Shown in pieces: positions 44,640 through 54,700 of a stretch of DNA of 64,000 nt. The stretch lies in NCBI GenBank assembly GCA_018292915.2, contig JACVVK020000439.1, positions 487,001 through 551,000 of the forward strand, in the 5' to 3' direction. Origin of the DNA: Batillaria attramentaria. Lineage: Eukaryota; Mollusca; Gastropoda; Batillariidae. Under the pieces are notes generated by a model. That model saw only the letters and a list, made by a program, of their open reading frames with translations, made no database searches and had not been told where the DNA came from. The position numbers were made by a program, and so were the translations under genes. Position 1 is the stretch's first letter. Every line of letters starts with the position of its first letter.

Positions 44640-45735
44640 CCCTTCACGTTTATTTAGCTCTGTGCCGGTAAGCCTCGCTTGCAGCAATCGGTTGACTGAC
44701 TGAATCGTTTGCAGCATACTAAAGAGTGCGATGTAACTAAACTGAGGGTGGGTGGATGTTTGGGGGTTTAACGTCCTATTCCACCACATAGGGTGATGTA
44801 ACTAAACTGCAACAACCCATAGACAAGTGTGTGTAAGAACAGAGAGACTCAAACACAGAATTTTGATGTGAACACAGAACATTCCAACTTTACAGCATTG
44901 GGTTTAATCGCCAGTGCGGATGACTGCTTTCTGGCTAAGTATAGTTCTCCACATAGACCATTTGGCCTTGAATGTATGTCTGTTGCAGCATATTAAAGTG
45001 TGCGATACAAATAACCTGAAATAATCCATAGGAATATGTGTGTAATAACAGATAAACCCAAACACAGAATTTTGATGTAAACACGGAACGTCCCATCATT
45101 ACATACAGCATTTGGGTTTAATCGCCGGTGCAGAAAACAGTGTTTTCTTGCTCAGTATAGTCCTCTACTGAGACCATTTGACTTTGAATGCATGTGTTTT
45201 GCAGGATGTTAAAGTGAGGGATGCAAATAACCTGAAATAAACCATAGGCAAATGTGTGTAAGAACAGAAAAACCCAAACACAGAATTTTGATGTGAAGAC
45301 GGAACGTCCCAACTTTACGTACAGCATTTGGGTTTAATCGCCGGTGCGGAAGGCATTGTTTTCTGGCTAAGTGTAGTTCTCCACATAGGCCATTTTGGCC
45401 TTCAGTGTATGCCTTTTGCAGCGTATTGAAGTATGCGATGCAAATAACCTGAAATAACCCATAGGCAACAGGGTGTAATAACAGATAAACCCAAACACAG
45501 AATTTTGATGTAAACACGGAACGTCCCAACTTTACATGCAGCATTTGGGTTTAATCGCCGGTGCAGAAAACAGTGTTTTATGGCTCAGTATAATCCTCTG
45601 CTGAGACCATTTGACTTTAAATGCATGTGTTTTGAAGGATATTAAAGTGTGCGATGCAAATAACCCGAAATAACCCATAGGCAAATGTGTGTGACAACAG
45701 GGAAATCAAAACACAAAATTTTGATGTGAACACGG
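44640..45735. repeat. Satellite of about 215 bp, about 5 copies
   Basis: The anchor AACACAGAATTTTGATGT recurs at about 44,856, 45,065, 45,281, 45,498 and 45,714. Units share GGGTTTAATCGCC and ATTAAAGTGTGCGATGCAAA. The first unit is split by a SINE fragment. Confidence 0.9.
44745..44794 (-). mobile_element. 5'-truncated SINE with 15-bp target duplication
   Basis: Only the SINE 3' end is present (inverse of TTAAACCCCC...CACCCACCCT). It is flanked by GATGTAACTAAACTG at 44,730-44,744 and 44,795-44,809, inside a satellite unit. Confidence 0.88.
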
Positions 45736-45947
45736 GACGTGTGTAAAGTGTTTAAAAGTCGCACAGTCGCACAAGTGCAAAATGGGGACATTTCCAAATT
45801 TTTGCAAACAATCAATTTTTTATACGTTTTTCAGGGCGTAGAACACGATTTTGCACGTAGTGCAATGTGGGAACGTTCCATCATACACCTCGGTTCCCTC
45901 TTTGGAATTGAGATTTGTGTCTGAGTTCCATTATTACACAAATGACA

Positions 45948-45950
<3 letters not shown>

Positions 45951-46003
<53 letters not shown>
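45951..46003. repeat. (CA)n microsatellite
   Basis: About 26 CA units; a T run of 20 follows at 46,089-46,109. Confidence 0.93.
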
Positions 46004-46004
<1 letters not shown>

Positions 46005-46165
46005 TATTTTCCCGACGATTGTTGCTCAGTGGCAGTTGCTGATCTACAAACTGATTTACTAAAACATAAAAGAAAAAGCCCATTCTCTTTTTTTTTTTTT
46101 TTTTTTTTACTTCACAAACAGCTTCCGTACAACAGAAAAACAAGGAGGAACGGCCCCGTCCTACA

Positions 46166-47498
46166 AAGTTGTTTCTCCAAACTTCATTTTATTTTGTCTT
46201 TGTTGTTATTGTTGCCGGTTCTCCCCTCTCCAAGTTCTACCAGTGACACTAGATCCTCTACGACCTCGACCGATTAGCCACCTGACTGGGGGTGGGGCCG
46301 GGTGGGGGAAGAAGGGAGGGAGAGAGAGAGAGGCAGAGAGAGAGAGGGTGGGTGGGTGGGTGTTTAGGAGTTTAACGCCCTTTTCCCCCACATAAGGGTG
46401 ATATCAAAGACGGGGCAACGAGAAAAAGGCCAGCACAAATATTTGGCCCCAGCGGCCAGGATTCGAACTCTCGGCCCAAGCATTGAAAGTCCAGCGCTCT
46501 ACCATTCGGCCACCCTGGCTCCCCAGAGAGAGAGAGAGAGAGAGACGTCAGTTCCGTGATCTAAACATTTGACGTCAGCCTCAGGCAGGTCGTCATACAG
46601 AGAGAGAGAGAGATGACGTCAATTCCGTGAAGTAAACTTTCGACGTCAGCCTCTAGCACTGAGATCGTCTGAGGATGCTTGTTCATGTCTTGTGATTTCC
46701 CTGTTGGCTTTGTGACTTCTCCGACTGAATTATTTTTCACATGAAATCTGGAAGATCTAGAGGGCTGATGAAATGTCGGAAGCAGTGGCGATACTTGCAG
46801 ATTTTGTCTGTGAACCAAACATTTGACGTCAGCCTCACGCTGCTCGTCTGACAGATGATACTTCTACATATCTTGTGATTTCCTTGTTGCTTTTGTGACT
46901 TCCGTGACTGAATTAATTTTGACATAAAATCTGGAAGATCTAGACAGCTGATGAAACGTGGACTTAAGTGCCTTGGTTTGTACTTACGAAATTGCAAAAT
47001 TGGAACTTTTTTGACCGGCGCTTCTCGCAGAAACGTGAAAAATGTGTTTATCTAAAAGCTCTGCTATTCTTAATACTAAAGCTATAATAGTGCAGCAGTT
47101 CATGTCATATGTGCAGTTGGCACAAGTGACAAAAATACCGGAATGATGAGTAATTTGAAGGAGTCTTTTCATAGATATTTGGCCTTATATGCAAACCACC
47201 CCTACCTCGGAAATATTTTTCTTAGACAAAACCTGTCAGAGCTACAGAGCTGTGCTACGAAAACAGGCAGTATAATTGGATGATCTTCCCAATTTCAGAA
47301 AATGAAGCCATTTGAACATTTTTTTTTCGAAAGAATTCGTAACATGACCGAATTTTAAAAATCGGCGATAACTCTTTTGAAAATGCAGTAGGCTAAAAAT
47401 CGTTAAAAATAGGTCTGGAGAAGGTGAATTCCCATTTTATCTCAAAGTAAAAAGGCCTCCAACGAGGTGGTTTAGGAGATAGCCATCATTACATCCGT

Positions 47499-47536
<38 letters not shown>

Positions 47537-47735
47537 TTCCCGCCAAAACGAACGCAGCAGCAAAGTGTGCACGTAAGGTGTCTATGACGCAGATTTCGTT
47601 ACGTCACTGTGTGCGTGAAAGTAAGTATTGTGTGGAGAAACGTCACAGTCTTGTTTTGTATCACTGAAACTTGCTGCTGCGCGTAGCAAAATCTGCCCCG
47701 TCTCATAAAGTTGTTTCTCTATAGAGAAACAACTT
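46166..47735 (+). mobile_element. Repeat family R1, copy b
   Basis: Colinear with R1a. Ends with the full hairpin AAGTTGTTTCTC, TATA, GAGAAACAACTT. Unlike R1a and R1c it is not joined to an R2 element. Confidence 0.8.
46347..46524 (-). mobile_element. SINE inside R1b
   Basis: Same insertion site in (GA)n as in R1a; has an extra CGGC before the box B-like region. Confidence 0.88.
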
Positions 47736-48182
47736 AAAAATGATCACTTCGCACCGCGGGTGTGGCGTGTTTTGTTGCTGCGATGTGGCCTTTTTTTCCG
47801 CGCAGCCTGAACGTCCCCTTCGTCCTCACTAATCGATGAACAGTCCTGAAAAAAAGAAACTGAATTTTCATCGTAGAACATACACACACATCACCACCAC
47901 GCTCTTGCGCTTTAAGTAATTCACAACCAGACCACCAGACCGCTCACTCCCCTCACCCACCCACTCGTAGCCTGATTACGATAGTGTCTTATCATAATTA
48001 CGTCCTCCACAATCTGCAATGTCCGCTCTCAAGAAATGAGCATACCACAGAAAACACAAAGTATTGATTTTCATTTATATTTTATTTTATTTTGTTACAC
48101 ACAAATACAATTTGTGTGAGTAATTTCAGGTGTTTTTCCGCCATTCTTCGCACTCTCACTAACGACTGCCGACAAGTGAAAA
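47736..48182. other. Unannotated sequence
   Basis: No gene or repeat recognised; AT-rich near 48,060-48,110. Confidence 0.4.
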
Positions 48183-48779
48183 TGTGAGACCGGGTCATAC
48201 CCGGCCCCTATTTACAGATATTTTTTGTTTGCAATGTTTGTTCTGCTGTTTTCCCCGCTTAGCCCCGCTGTCCGTATAGCCACCCATTCCGACCCTTCCC
48301 CGGCCACCCCTGTACATCACAGCCTTTGTTCCCTGCCCACTAGCCACACGCGCGTAGTGTTTCGTATCCGCGATGGCGCGCGTGTCAATTAGTTGCGTCT
48401 CTGCTCGGCTGCAATCTGTGATTAACCGGCCCCTAAGAAACACAAATCTCCCCTCTTTCCCCCGTCTCCCCGGGCCTTCCCTGGGGCCGGGGGTAGCCGC
48501 TCCCTTTGCGGGCTGTGTCCCGCCTATATAAGCCGGGCGATCTACTTGCCACGCGTCTTTCAGTTTGAGTGCACGTGGCCAGGGAAGACGTCACCAGAGT
48601 AAGTGTGCTGTTAATAGTTCTTTGTTAAGCCACACCCCTAGGAGAGACCACGTGTTCTGATTTTCCGCCATCACACACTATGCAACTCTCATTCTGCACT
48701 GTTGTTCCTGGATGTATAAATAAACCAACACAAGTCAAAGCGACCACTGCGTCGAGTCCCTTGCCTGCACACGGTTACA
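48183..48779 (+). mobile_element. LTR-like promoter/polyA module, limits uncertain
   Basis: TGTGAGACCG at the left and CGGTTACA at the right resemble imperfect LTR ends. Between them are a CT-rich region, TATATAAG at 48,525-48,532 and AATAAA at 48,719-48,724. No matching target duplication was found, so it could instead be a cellular promoter with a short transcript. Confidence 0.45.
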
Positions 48780-48939
48780 TATTGAACATGTTCGAATTTT
48801 TAAAGCAAGAGATTTAACTTGCAAAGAAATGTTTTTGGTTTAATCACTCAGTACTCTTCAACACAATGTCTTTGTGCCAATAATAATAATAATAGTACAT
48901 CATACTTGTAAGGCCCCCATCTCTGAAGGACAGACTCAG

Positions 48940-48945
48940 AGCGCG

Positions 48946-49010
<65 letters not shown>
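48940..49010. repeat. (GC)n(CA)n microsatellite
   Basis: GCGCGCGC followed by about 28 CA units. Confidence 0.94.
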
Positions 49011-49011
<1 letters not shown>

Positions 49012-49120
49012 AACATAGCGTCCCAGCTATGTATGAAAAGCCTAACGGAATAGGCATGTTTTTAGTTGTGATTTAAAGGCTGGCAGTCGCTTTAAAAGAA
49101 ATAAAAAAGAAACACTTTAC

Positions 49121-49665
49121 CGACACGACTTCTTCCCGGTGTTGTTTCTTGGGGGGTTGATACGGTGCCCGTGTGTCGCCCAGAAGCGCCTTCATCCTCT
49201 TCCTTTGCTTGGCTTTACCTGGACGTGCATTCTGTTGCACCCCGGTGCTGCACTCTGGCTTCGCTGATTGGCGACCTTGCTGTCGAGTCCGCTTGGTTGC
49301 ATACGCTGCTTCAGGTTCGGCGGATGTACTGGGGCCGCCTTCAGTGGGTTCAGCTCCCAGGTCCATGGCCGGAGAGTGAGGCACTGAAGCCAGTCCTCGC
49401 TGGCGAACTGGTTCGGGCAGACTGACACCTGCCGCTGCTGAAGGACGGGCTTCTTGTCCTCGCTGGCGGGCGGGCTGGGTCAGACCCACCCCTGTCGCTG
49501 CTGCCAAAGACTGCATTCCAGCCTCAAACGCTTTCCGCAGATTTTCGGCCGACATGTTTTTTGTAATGTTTCCAATATATTTGTGGCCAGACACGGGGTC
49601 TACGTTCCCCCAAGGGATATCTCTCGGCCACCACGAAGGAGGCGTCAGATCGTACCGTATGGTAT
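49121..49665 (-). CDS. Internal exon of an unidentified gene with a WWP motif
   Basis: A 545-bp minus-strand exon is bounded by a strong acceptor (AATTAATTTGCAG before 49,665) and a donor (GTCGTGTCG then GTAAAG at 49,120). It reads about 181 codons without a stop. Residues near the start include YDLTPPSWWPRDIPWGNVDP, then SAENLRKAFEAG; two Gln/Arg-rich near-repeats follow (LTQPARQRGQ, LPEPVRQRGL), and the end is a basic, nuclear-like segment (KAKQRKRMK, PPKKQHREE). I do not recognise the family. WWP-x-DIPW is a compact Trp/Pro motif of the kind seen in uncharacterised invertebrate nuclear proteins. Neighbouring exons were not found: to the right is poly-C and a LINE, to the left (CA)n and the LTR-like module, so it may be a stranded or transposon-carried exon. 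Confidence 0.5.
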
Positions 49666-50043
49666 CTGCAAATTAATTTTTTAAAATATTAATAAATAAA
49701 TAAAAACAAATTTAAACGACGCAACGGGCTATGACGTAAATGAAACGATCAAACTATCAAAACTATTATGAATCTAAGAGAAAACCCTATACCCCCTAAA
49801 AAAAATCAGATCAATTACGACGGGTGTTCTGAAAATACTGAAAATACTAAGACTGGCAGAAACTTTGCTATTTCACACAAAATAGCAGAAAACCGAGGGT
49901 GGGCATGTTTTTTTTTTTGTTTTTTCCCCGCCCAGGTTCTGCCGATTTCAGCTGAGCATTAAAACGGCTGGCTAGCGCTGACCGCGACGCTTATGAGGTA
50001 GTCAAGCAGCGCAGAACTAAAACGTGTGTGTGCGAGTCTCGTG

Positions 50044-50090
50044 TGAGATCTGACACCCCCCCCCTCCCCCCCCCCCCCCAAAAAAAAAGG
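50044..50090. repeat. Poly-C / poly-A tract
   Basis: C-rich stretch 50,055-50,080 followed by eight A. Confidence 0.85.
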
Positions 50091-50189
50091 TATTTGCATT
50101 GTACAGTGTACGTGTATTTCAGTGCTACACATCATACCACTTATAAAAGTAATCTTACACGAGACTTGAGTTAAGGGGCATCGCTTCCT

Positions 50190-50717
50190 TTTCTCTCTGA
50201 CACCGCCTGCTCTAAAATCGTTCACAGCTTTGTCACATCACGACTGGATCTTTGTAATTCGGTGTTAATTGGCCTGCCGGCAGAACAGATAAACCGTCTC
50301 CAACGTGTGCAAAAAAGCGCGGCACGACTGATTTTGAAAAAGAAAAATCCGACCATATCAAACGCTTCATGCGGCATTTTCACTGGCTGCCAGTGAAATT
50401 CTGCATTCAGTACAAAATCTGCATACTTGTATTTCGCTTTTTTGATGGAACTCTTCCGGCCTACCTCTCAAATTCCCTTACAGTCCACCAAACAGCACGC
50501 ACTCTTCGTTCTTCATCTGAAAAACGACTGAACATTCCCCGTCGAAACCTCAAAACAGTTGGTGAGCGCGCGTTTAGCTTTGCTGCCCCGTCACTCTGGA
50601 ATGCACTACCTGCCGGCCTGAGAAACCAGTCGGATATAGATCGTTTCAAGTCTGACTTGAAAACGCATCTGTTCCGGCTGGCTTTCGACTGAGCCCACTA
50701 ACCCCATCCTGATTCAG

Positions 50718-50748
<31 letters not shown>

Positions 50749-50862
50749 TGTGTGTGTGTGTGTGTGTGAGGGGGGGGGGGGGGGTATGGGTCCGGGAGTA
50801 CGCGCTTTGAGTCACTCTGTAAGAATTTTGTGCTATATAAGTACAGTTCATTATTATTATTA
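50190..50862 (+). mobile_element. LINE reverse-transcriptase C-terminus (CR1/L2-like) with 3' tail
   Basis: Reads HSFVTSRLDLCNSVLIGLP, INRLQRVQKSAARLILKKK, then after a frame change IKRLMRHFHWLPVKFCIQYK, PAYLSNSLTVHQTARTLRSS, GERAFSFAAPSLWNALPAGL and FKSDLKTHLFRLAFD-stop (50,692). The tail has (CT)n, (GT)n, TACGCGCTTTGAG, TGCTATATAAGTACA and TTATTATTATTAT. Truncated at the 5' end. Confidence 0.88.
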
Positions 50863-51054
50863 TCTTTTCGATGTGTGGTATCTCTCTCTCTCTCTCAAAT
50901 GAAATATTAATACAATCTTCATGTACCTTCAGCACACTACAAAACCAAAATGGCAGTTTTAACAAGAAGAAGAAGACAAAACAAGCCTTTCATATTCGTT
51001 GTGGTCAACAATGTCGCGTTATGGTCGACGATTGTCGCCGTAAGGGTCGACGAG

Positions 51055-51312
51055 GTCGAGGGTGGTGGTCGATATGGTCGATGGTGGTGGTCGATATGGT
51101 CGATGGTGGTGGTCGACATGGCCGATGGTGGTGGTCGATATGGTCGAGGGTGGTGGTCGACATGGTCGAGGGTGGTGGTCGATATGGTCGAGGGTGGTGG
51201 TCGACATCGTCGAGGGTGATGGTCGATATGGTCGATGGTGGTGGTCGACATGGTCGATGGTGGTGGTCGATATGGTCGAGGGTGGTGGTCGACGTGGTCG
51301 AGGGTGGTCAAA
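51055..51312. repeat. 22-bp minisatellite, about 12 copies
   Basis: The unit contains GATGGTGGTGGTCGATATGG; variants GACATGG and GAGGG. It gives long artefactual frames on both strands and immediately precedes the second VWA upstream block. Confidence 0.92.
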
Positions 51313-51650
51313 ACATGCCAGAAAATATGGCTCGTTGTGGGTGGAGGGGGGGGGGGGGGGAGGATGTCAGGGTTCACAGACTTATTCAAAGGATGGCATT
51401 TTGGTGAGAAATAATTATAACTGCTATCATAATCCCTGATGCTAATGGCTGGTATCACTTTCTGTGATAGGAGTGTTGCAGCCCACAACTTCGTGATTGT
51501 CACGACTGACACGTTCATTATGTTATAATTAAGACAATGGACCTTTCAGCGGCCACAGATATATCTTAATAAAATGACGCTTAATTAGGTCGAAGTGAAT
51601 GTAGTTTAGTGACTGTATCTCTAATGATTCTGTAATTATGACAGCTGATC

Positions 51651-51657
51651 TATAAAA
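51651..51657 (+). promoter_or_regulatory. TATA box of the VWA gene, copy B
   Basis: TATAAAA at the same distance from the ATG as in copy A. The surrounding 385 bp match 18,830-19,215 closely. Confidence 0.65.
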
Positions 51658-51747
51658 GTCTGGCCGGCCATCGCTGTCATGGTCAGTTACGCCGTTCCTC
51701 CAGAGACCACCAGTTTGATCCCTTGATAGTCTCGGCAAGCCGTAACC

Positions 51748-54700
51748 ATGTGGAAGCTCCTGTCAGCTGTGGCGCTGGTAAGTGACTTGTGAATGATATG
51801 ATCTATACACTGGTTTTCTGGACTTACGTTTAATGAACAGATTTGTCCTCATTTGTCAGCAATCAGCCGCTACTCTCCATGAACAGATCAAGTAGTTTGA
51901 CGATTTGTCTTTTCGCTTCAGCATATTCAAACACTGATATTGCCCGGTACGCATCATCCCTGTGCCGGGTCCGCACTTCTCTTGGCGCCTGCGACGACGC
52001 CCAAATCGGGCTAACCGAGACCGAGCCGAGCTAAAGTGATACATAAGAAGAAAAACCAAAAATACTCGGGATGGGTGGGTACATTACTTGGGGGTGCATT
52101 AATGATACTACACCGGAAACCCCTTACACGACGCGTCCTATGGCAAAAGGCAGCCAATGTACATCAGTAATTAACCATGTCCTCATTTACTAAGCTGAGA
52201 TTTAATCACAAAAGAAGGAAGATCCCAACCGTGTTCCGGGACCGTCGCTCCTCTAGGTCCCTACGACGACGTCCCAATCGGGCTAACCGAGACCGAGAAC
52301 TAAGTGATACCTAAGAAGGAAAAAAACAAAATACTCGGTGACAAGGAAAGTGGACAGTTGCGAACAACTTTGAGGTCCCAGTGTTATTTCACAGTGCGCA
52401 CAGAAGCGATGAAAACTGTCGCATTCACCAGCACAGTCCTGTTTAGAGAGTAATGCCACTCTCTGGGGCACTGAGTCTTTCAGTGGAAAGTACCTCTGTG
52501 CACGGTAGGGAAATGGCGCTCACTGCGCTACCGTGATGGGCCTAAATTGTCTCGGTGCTCTCAAACACAAGGTCGCGCACTATGTCATCCTTGACCAACT
52601 TTGAACCCAGAGGGATCCTCAATGGCGCAAGTGATGGCAGGCTGTCTTCAGAGTGAAAGTAGGCGTGTTTCTGAATCAGAGACATACATAACATGTCTCT
52701 GTCTGAATGGACAGATCTATTATTACATTCAGTCCTAGAGCACGGGTGTGTATGCTTTTGTAATCGTCTCTTATTCCACCACAAGGCAGGTACGTGATCG
52801 TCTGCACTGTGCAATAATACTTGCCTGTAGAGTGCAACACCTTGGCCTGTCAGAGTGCAACCCCCTTGCCGTTTACTCACATCCTGTTGGATCAGTGTAC
52901 CACGTAAACAGTGCCATCAAAGCGCAACAATAATTGTCCGCTGGCAAAGATTTTGCCCAAACCAAAAGTGGTCGGATATTCAAGACTTCGTTTCAAATCG
53001 ATTCATATGACACACAAGTCTTCGCTTGTCTAAAAAAATTCGCCATTTTTGAAAATGGCGCTGGCTGTAAGCAGTCACATTTTCACGCCCCGCCGAAAAG
53101 GGACTGCACTCTGGAGTCTAGAGTAATGCCTGCATGAGTTGTCTCCCTGCCACAACAAGCACGCATTTTTCGAGGCAGAGCACAAAGCTGCCACGAAAAA
53201 TGCATGCATGCAGCGGGTCTGTCTATGCACGGGGGACTACTCATGAAGGCAATAATCTCTAAACAGACTGAAAATGTACTGTGCTGTTTTTATGTTGTTT
53301 CCATAGTAATGGAAACAACATCATAGGACGGGCTAAATTTTCCACGTTCATGGGCAAGCATCTGTGGTACAAACGCACGTCACTGCCGATCTCCCGCAGA
53401 GACGATTATGCAAGTGTAACTCTGACAATGACGTAAGAAAACGTACGTCATCGATGCTGGCATGTATAGTGCGCCGAACGCACTTCTCCTCCTCAGTGAG
53501 TGCCGTCTGTGTGGATGTGTGTGTGTGTGTGCGTGTGTGTGTGCGTGTGTGTGTGAATTGTGTCCGGGCCCGTTTCTTCGAAAATACTTAACCGAATGGC
53601 TTCAAATTTGGGGTATCCAAATATATCAAAATGTTACATTAGACGATTCAAGCGTGTGATGATTGCTTAAGTGATTTGGAAGTTATCGCCCTTTTGAGAC
53701 AAGTTGGTTGTCTTTCGTGTACAGGCGTAATATTTATTTAAATCACTCAATTTTTTGGCAGTAGATACCTTGAATACGGACTCTGAACAGAGTCACTACT
53801 AAAAAATGGTCGCTCTTATAGTTTTCATGTAAACCGAGCCTGAGTTGACATTGCATGTGAGCCCAGTTCAGATGCCTATTTCTCCGAAAATACTGAGCCG
53901 ATCGATTTCAAATTTGGGGTTTCTAAATGAATCAAGATTGTTGAATAGAAGGCCCGATCCAGGTACGATTGCACACATGATTTGCGAGTTATCGCCCTTT
54001 TCAGAAAAAGTGGCTTTCTGGCGTTTAAAGGCGTAATATTTACCTAAACCACTCCATTTTTTGGACATCGATAGCATGAATACGGACTCTCAACTAAGTG
54101 AATTTTGGAGGTTGTCGCTTTTATACTTTGGGCGTAAGCCGTACCTGATGAAAGTGCTGGTGAACACACTTTAGATCTCAAAATCGCTCCTACTATACAT
54201 AGATAATGAGCCTGGGGTGCCATAAAAAATATACAAAAAAATTAGAAAAATTCACTGCAGCCGTTATCGTCAGTTGACCCGAAAATTTGTACTCACAGCA
54301 CATTTCCTCTACAAGCCACACGCCTCACAAACATCGAAGAAGAGACGCACGCGCACTGACGTAAAGTAAGTGCGTCATGTTTGATTGACGTGATGCTGTT
54401 TTTTCTTGGGGGTGTCTCGCCACTTTCTTTCCGAATTCCTCTGTTTGGAGACGTGGTGTATTTTACTTCTACTATGTCGCCATCTTCGTGCAATCGCAGA
54501 GAAAACACGGGATACAACAGAATACAACTCCAATACTTGATGAACAGAATATGCACGGAGAACAAATTCATGAAAGAAGAAGAACCCAGAACGCTGTGCA
54601 GGGCTGCTTACGTACTGAACAGGTCAGATCTAGAACATTTCTCAACTTACTGGAAGGTTCGATATCTTTCCAAGGTGACGTAATCTACTGACGTTACTGC

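Noticed and set aside
45118..45544. Hydrophobic minus-strand frames that look like membrane proteins
   Set aside because: They repeat with the 215-bp satellite and have no family resemblance.
48525..48600. Cellular gene promoter with a GTAAGT-like first donor
   Set aside because: AATAAA only 190 bases downstream and LTR-like ends make an LTR remnant more likely; kept as an uncertain feature.
50871..51518. Long Gly/Arg or Pro/His repeat frames on both strands
   Set aside because: Product of the 22-bp minisatellite.
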